64,000 nt of DNA, taken from contig OX638348.1 of the NCBI GenBank assembly GCA_951813085.1, positions 2,675,627 through 2,739,626 of the forward strand, in the 5' to 3' direction. Position numbers and translations under genes: made by a program. This document shows positions 63,084 through 64,000 of the stretch, in pieces (the stretch's first letter is position 1; the number at the start of each line of letters is the position of its first letter). The DNA is from an uncultured Opitutaceae bacterium. GTDB taxonomy: Bacteria > Verrucomicrobiota > Verrucomicrobiia > Opitutales > Opitutaceae. A model generated the notes under the pieces. It searched no databases. It saw nothing but the letters and a program-made list of their open reading frames with translations, and was not told where the DNA came from.

Positions 63084-64000
63084 ATGTCCCCCCATCGCGA
63101 AGAGCCCCAGCGTCCCACCGATCACGCCCACCCAGACTCCAGGCGAACGTTCATTGCCAAGCTCGCTGCGGCCGGACTTTTGACGACTGCCCTGTCCGAA
63201 ACAGGATGCACCGCTAAATCGAGTTCGCAGTTGCACCTTGCTTGCCAGACGAATGCGTGGCCCTCCACCGCTGGCCTGGAAAACCTGATCCCCGTGCTCG
63301 GCACATTGAAAGCCCTCGATTTCGAAGGCTACGAAACGTCTTTTCGTAACGTGCAAGAGGCCTACTCCAATCCAGAGCCTGCAAGGGCTCAGCTCGAAGA
63401 GATCGGCTTAACCTGCGCTGGAGTCCATGTGGCCGGGCCCGACCTCTACCTGCCGGAAACCGGCATTCCCTCATTGGACTTCCTGCGGGCAATTGCGACC
63501 GGATCCGCCGCCCTCGGAGCGGAGTACCTGATATTGAGCGGACGCGGCGTCAGCGATCCCAACGGTGAACTAAATAAGGAGGCCCTCAGCCGAAAGATCT
63601 CTGCCCTTAAGGATGTCGCTCACGTCTGCAACGACTCCGGGATCAAGCTCGCCTACCACAACCACGCAGACGATTTTCTGAACAACGGAGCGGAAGTAGA
63701 CGCAATTCTCTCTGCTAGCGAACGCGATCAAATCAGCGTTTGGTTCTGCGTTCACAACGCGGAAAAAGCAGACGTGCCTATCGGCGAGTATTTCGCTTCC
63801 CACTACGATTCTATTTCAGGAGTCCATCTCACCAATATCCTCATGGACTCTGACGACGAGCATCGTTTTGATGGCAACGCCCTCGTTTGCGAAATGCAGA
63901 AGTCCGATTGGAAGGGTTGGCTGATCATCGAAGAGGAACGCACGCGAAGCCGTCCGGATTGGCCTCAAACTCCTGCAATCGAAGCATCCCGAGAACACGT
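63084..64000 (+). CDS. Exported sugar-phosphate isomerase/epimerase-like TIM-barrel protein (3' end outside window)
   Basis: An open frame from the ATG at 63084 to the window edge, at least 305 residues. It begins with a twin-arginine-type signal (DSRRTFIAKLAAAGLLTTA) with a possible lipobox ending at Cys42 (SETGC). The body reads LHLACQTNAWPS, LKALDFEGYETSF, GVHVAGPDLYLP, KLAYHNHADDF and GWLIIEEERTR, the pattern of xylose-isomerase-like TIM barrels (AP endonuclease family 2). YHNH and EEE regions would bind a metal. Exported versions are common in Planctomycetes and Verrucomicrobia, with roles in sugar processing not well defined. Confidence 0.8.
   Translation, partial: MSPHREEPQRPTDHAHPDSRRTFIAKLAAAGLLTTALSETGCTAKSSSQLHLACQTNAWPSTAGLENLIPVLGTLKALDFEGYETSFRNVQEAYSNPEPARAQLEEIGLTCAGVHVAGPDLYLPETGIPSLDFLRAIATGSAALGAEYLILSGRGVSDPNGELNKEALSRKISALKDVAHVCNDSGIKLAYHNHADDFLNNGAEVDAILSASERDQISVWFCVHNAEKADVPIGEYFASHYDSISGVHLTNILMDSDDEHRFDGNALVCEMQKSDWKGWLIIEEERTRSRPDWPQTPAIEASREH

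Overview
The window looks like a chromosomal segment of a marine, polysaccharide-degrading bacterium. The best guess is Verrucomicrobiota, class Opitutae, because of six S1-family sulfatases, TRAP and sodium:solute symporters, and exported Tat-type enolase-superfamily enzymes. This assignment is inference from gene content; no rRNA or tRNA gene was seen.

1-17.5 kb (all plus strand, densely packed, AT-richer than the rest) is a surface-polysaccharide (O-antigen-like) cluster. It encodes two asparagine-synthase-like amidotransferases, a WbpG-like N-acetyl sugar amidotransferase with its HisH/HisF-like partners, and a WbpB/WbpD/WbpE trio. It also has four glycosyl or sugar-phosphate transferases, a Wzy/WaaL-type membrane protein, a sulfotransferase and an N,N-dimethylformamidase-like protein. 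Together these predict a diacetamido-uronic acid carrying an acetamidino group, as in the Pseudomonas aeruginosa B-band pathway. WbpA and WbpI equivalents are not in the window. The 3' end is scarred: two truncated genes are fused head to head, and a frameshifted formyltransferase is cut by an insertion sequence.

17.5-23 kb is an accessory stretch between two GC-rich, directly repeated, degenerate IS3-family (IS407-like) copies. It holds a retropepsin-like protease gene next to a small DUF5678-like gene, a run of small minus-strand hypothetical genes with two clear terminators, a hairpin-rich leader, and a broken lipoprotein gene.

23-26.8 kb is a decaying protocatechuate/beta-ketoadipate (pca) operon. 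The pcaF fragment, pcaB (two frameshifts plus loss of its signature region) and pcaD (nonsense codon) are broken; pcaC and a fused pcaIJ are intact.

26.8-49 kb is a catabolic locus for sulfated glycans and acid sugars. A minus-strand run encodes five sulfatases (one frameshifted), a beta-propeller glycosidase-like lipoprotein and a PfkB sugar kinase, divergent from an AraR-like GntR/LacI regulator. Then come a metallo-beta-lactamase-fold hydrolase, an RraA-like protein, an enolase-superfamily enzyme, a TRAP transporter, a sixth sulfatase, a glutaryl-CoA-type dehydrogenase and a YidK-like symporter.

49-60.4 kb carries acyl-CoA and hydrolase genes (3-hydroxyacyl-CoA dehydrogenase, two alpha/beta hydrolases, acyl-CoA ligase), a second symporter with a small membrane partner, a second enolase-superfamily gene, a quinone oxidoreductase and a beta-lactamase-fold hydrolase. 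The two enolase-superfamily genes, about 18 kb apart, share a nearly identical 23-bp palindromic upstream site.

60.4-64 kb holds a frameshifted IS1595 (IS1016-like) element, a Sel1-repeat gene of near-identical 108-bp units whose 3' end is built from a second IS1595 tail, and the start of an exported sugar-phosphate isomerase/epimerase-like gene cut by the window edge.
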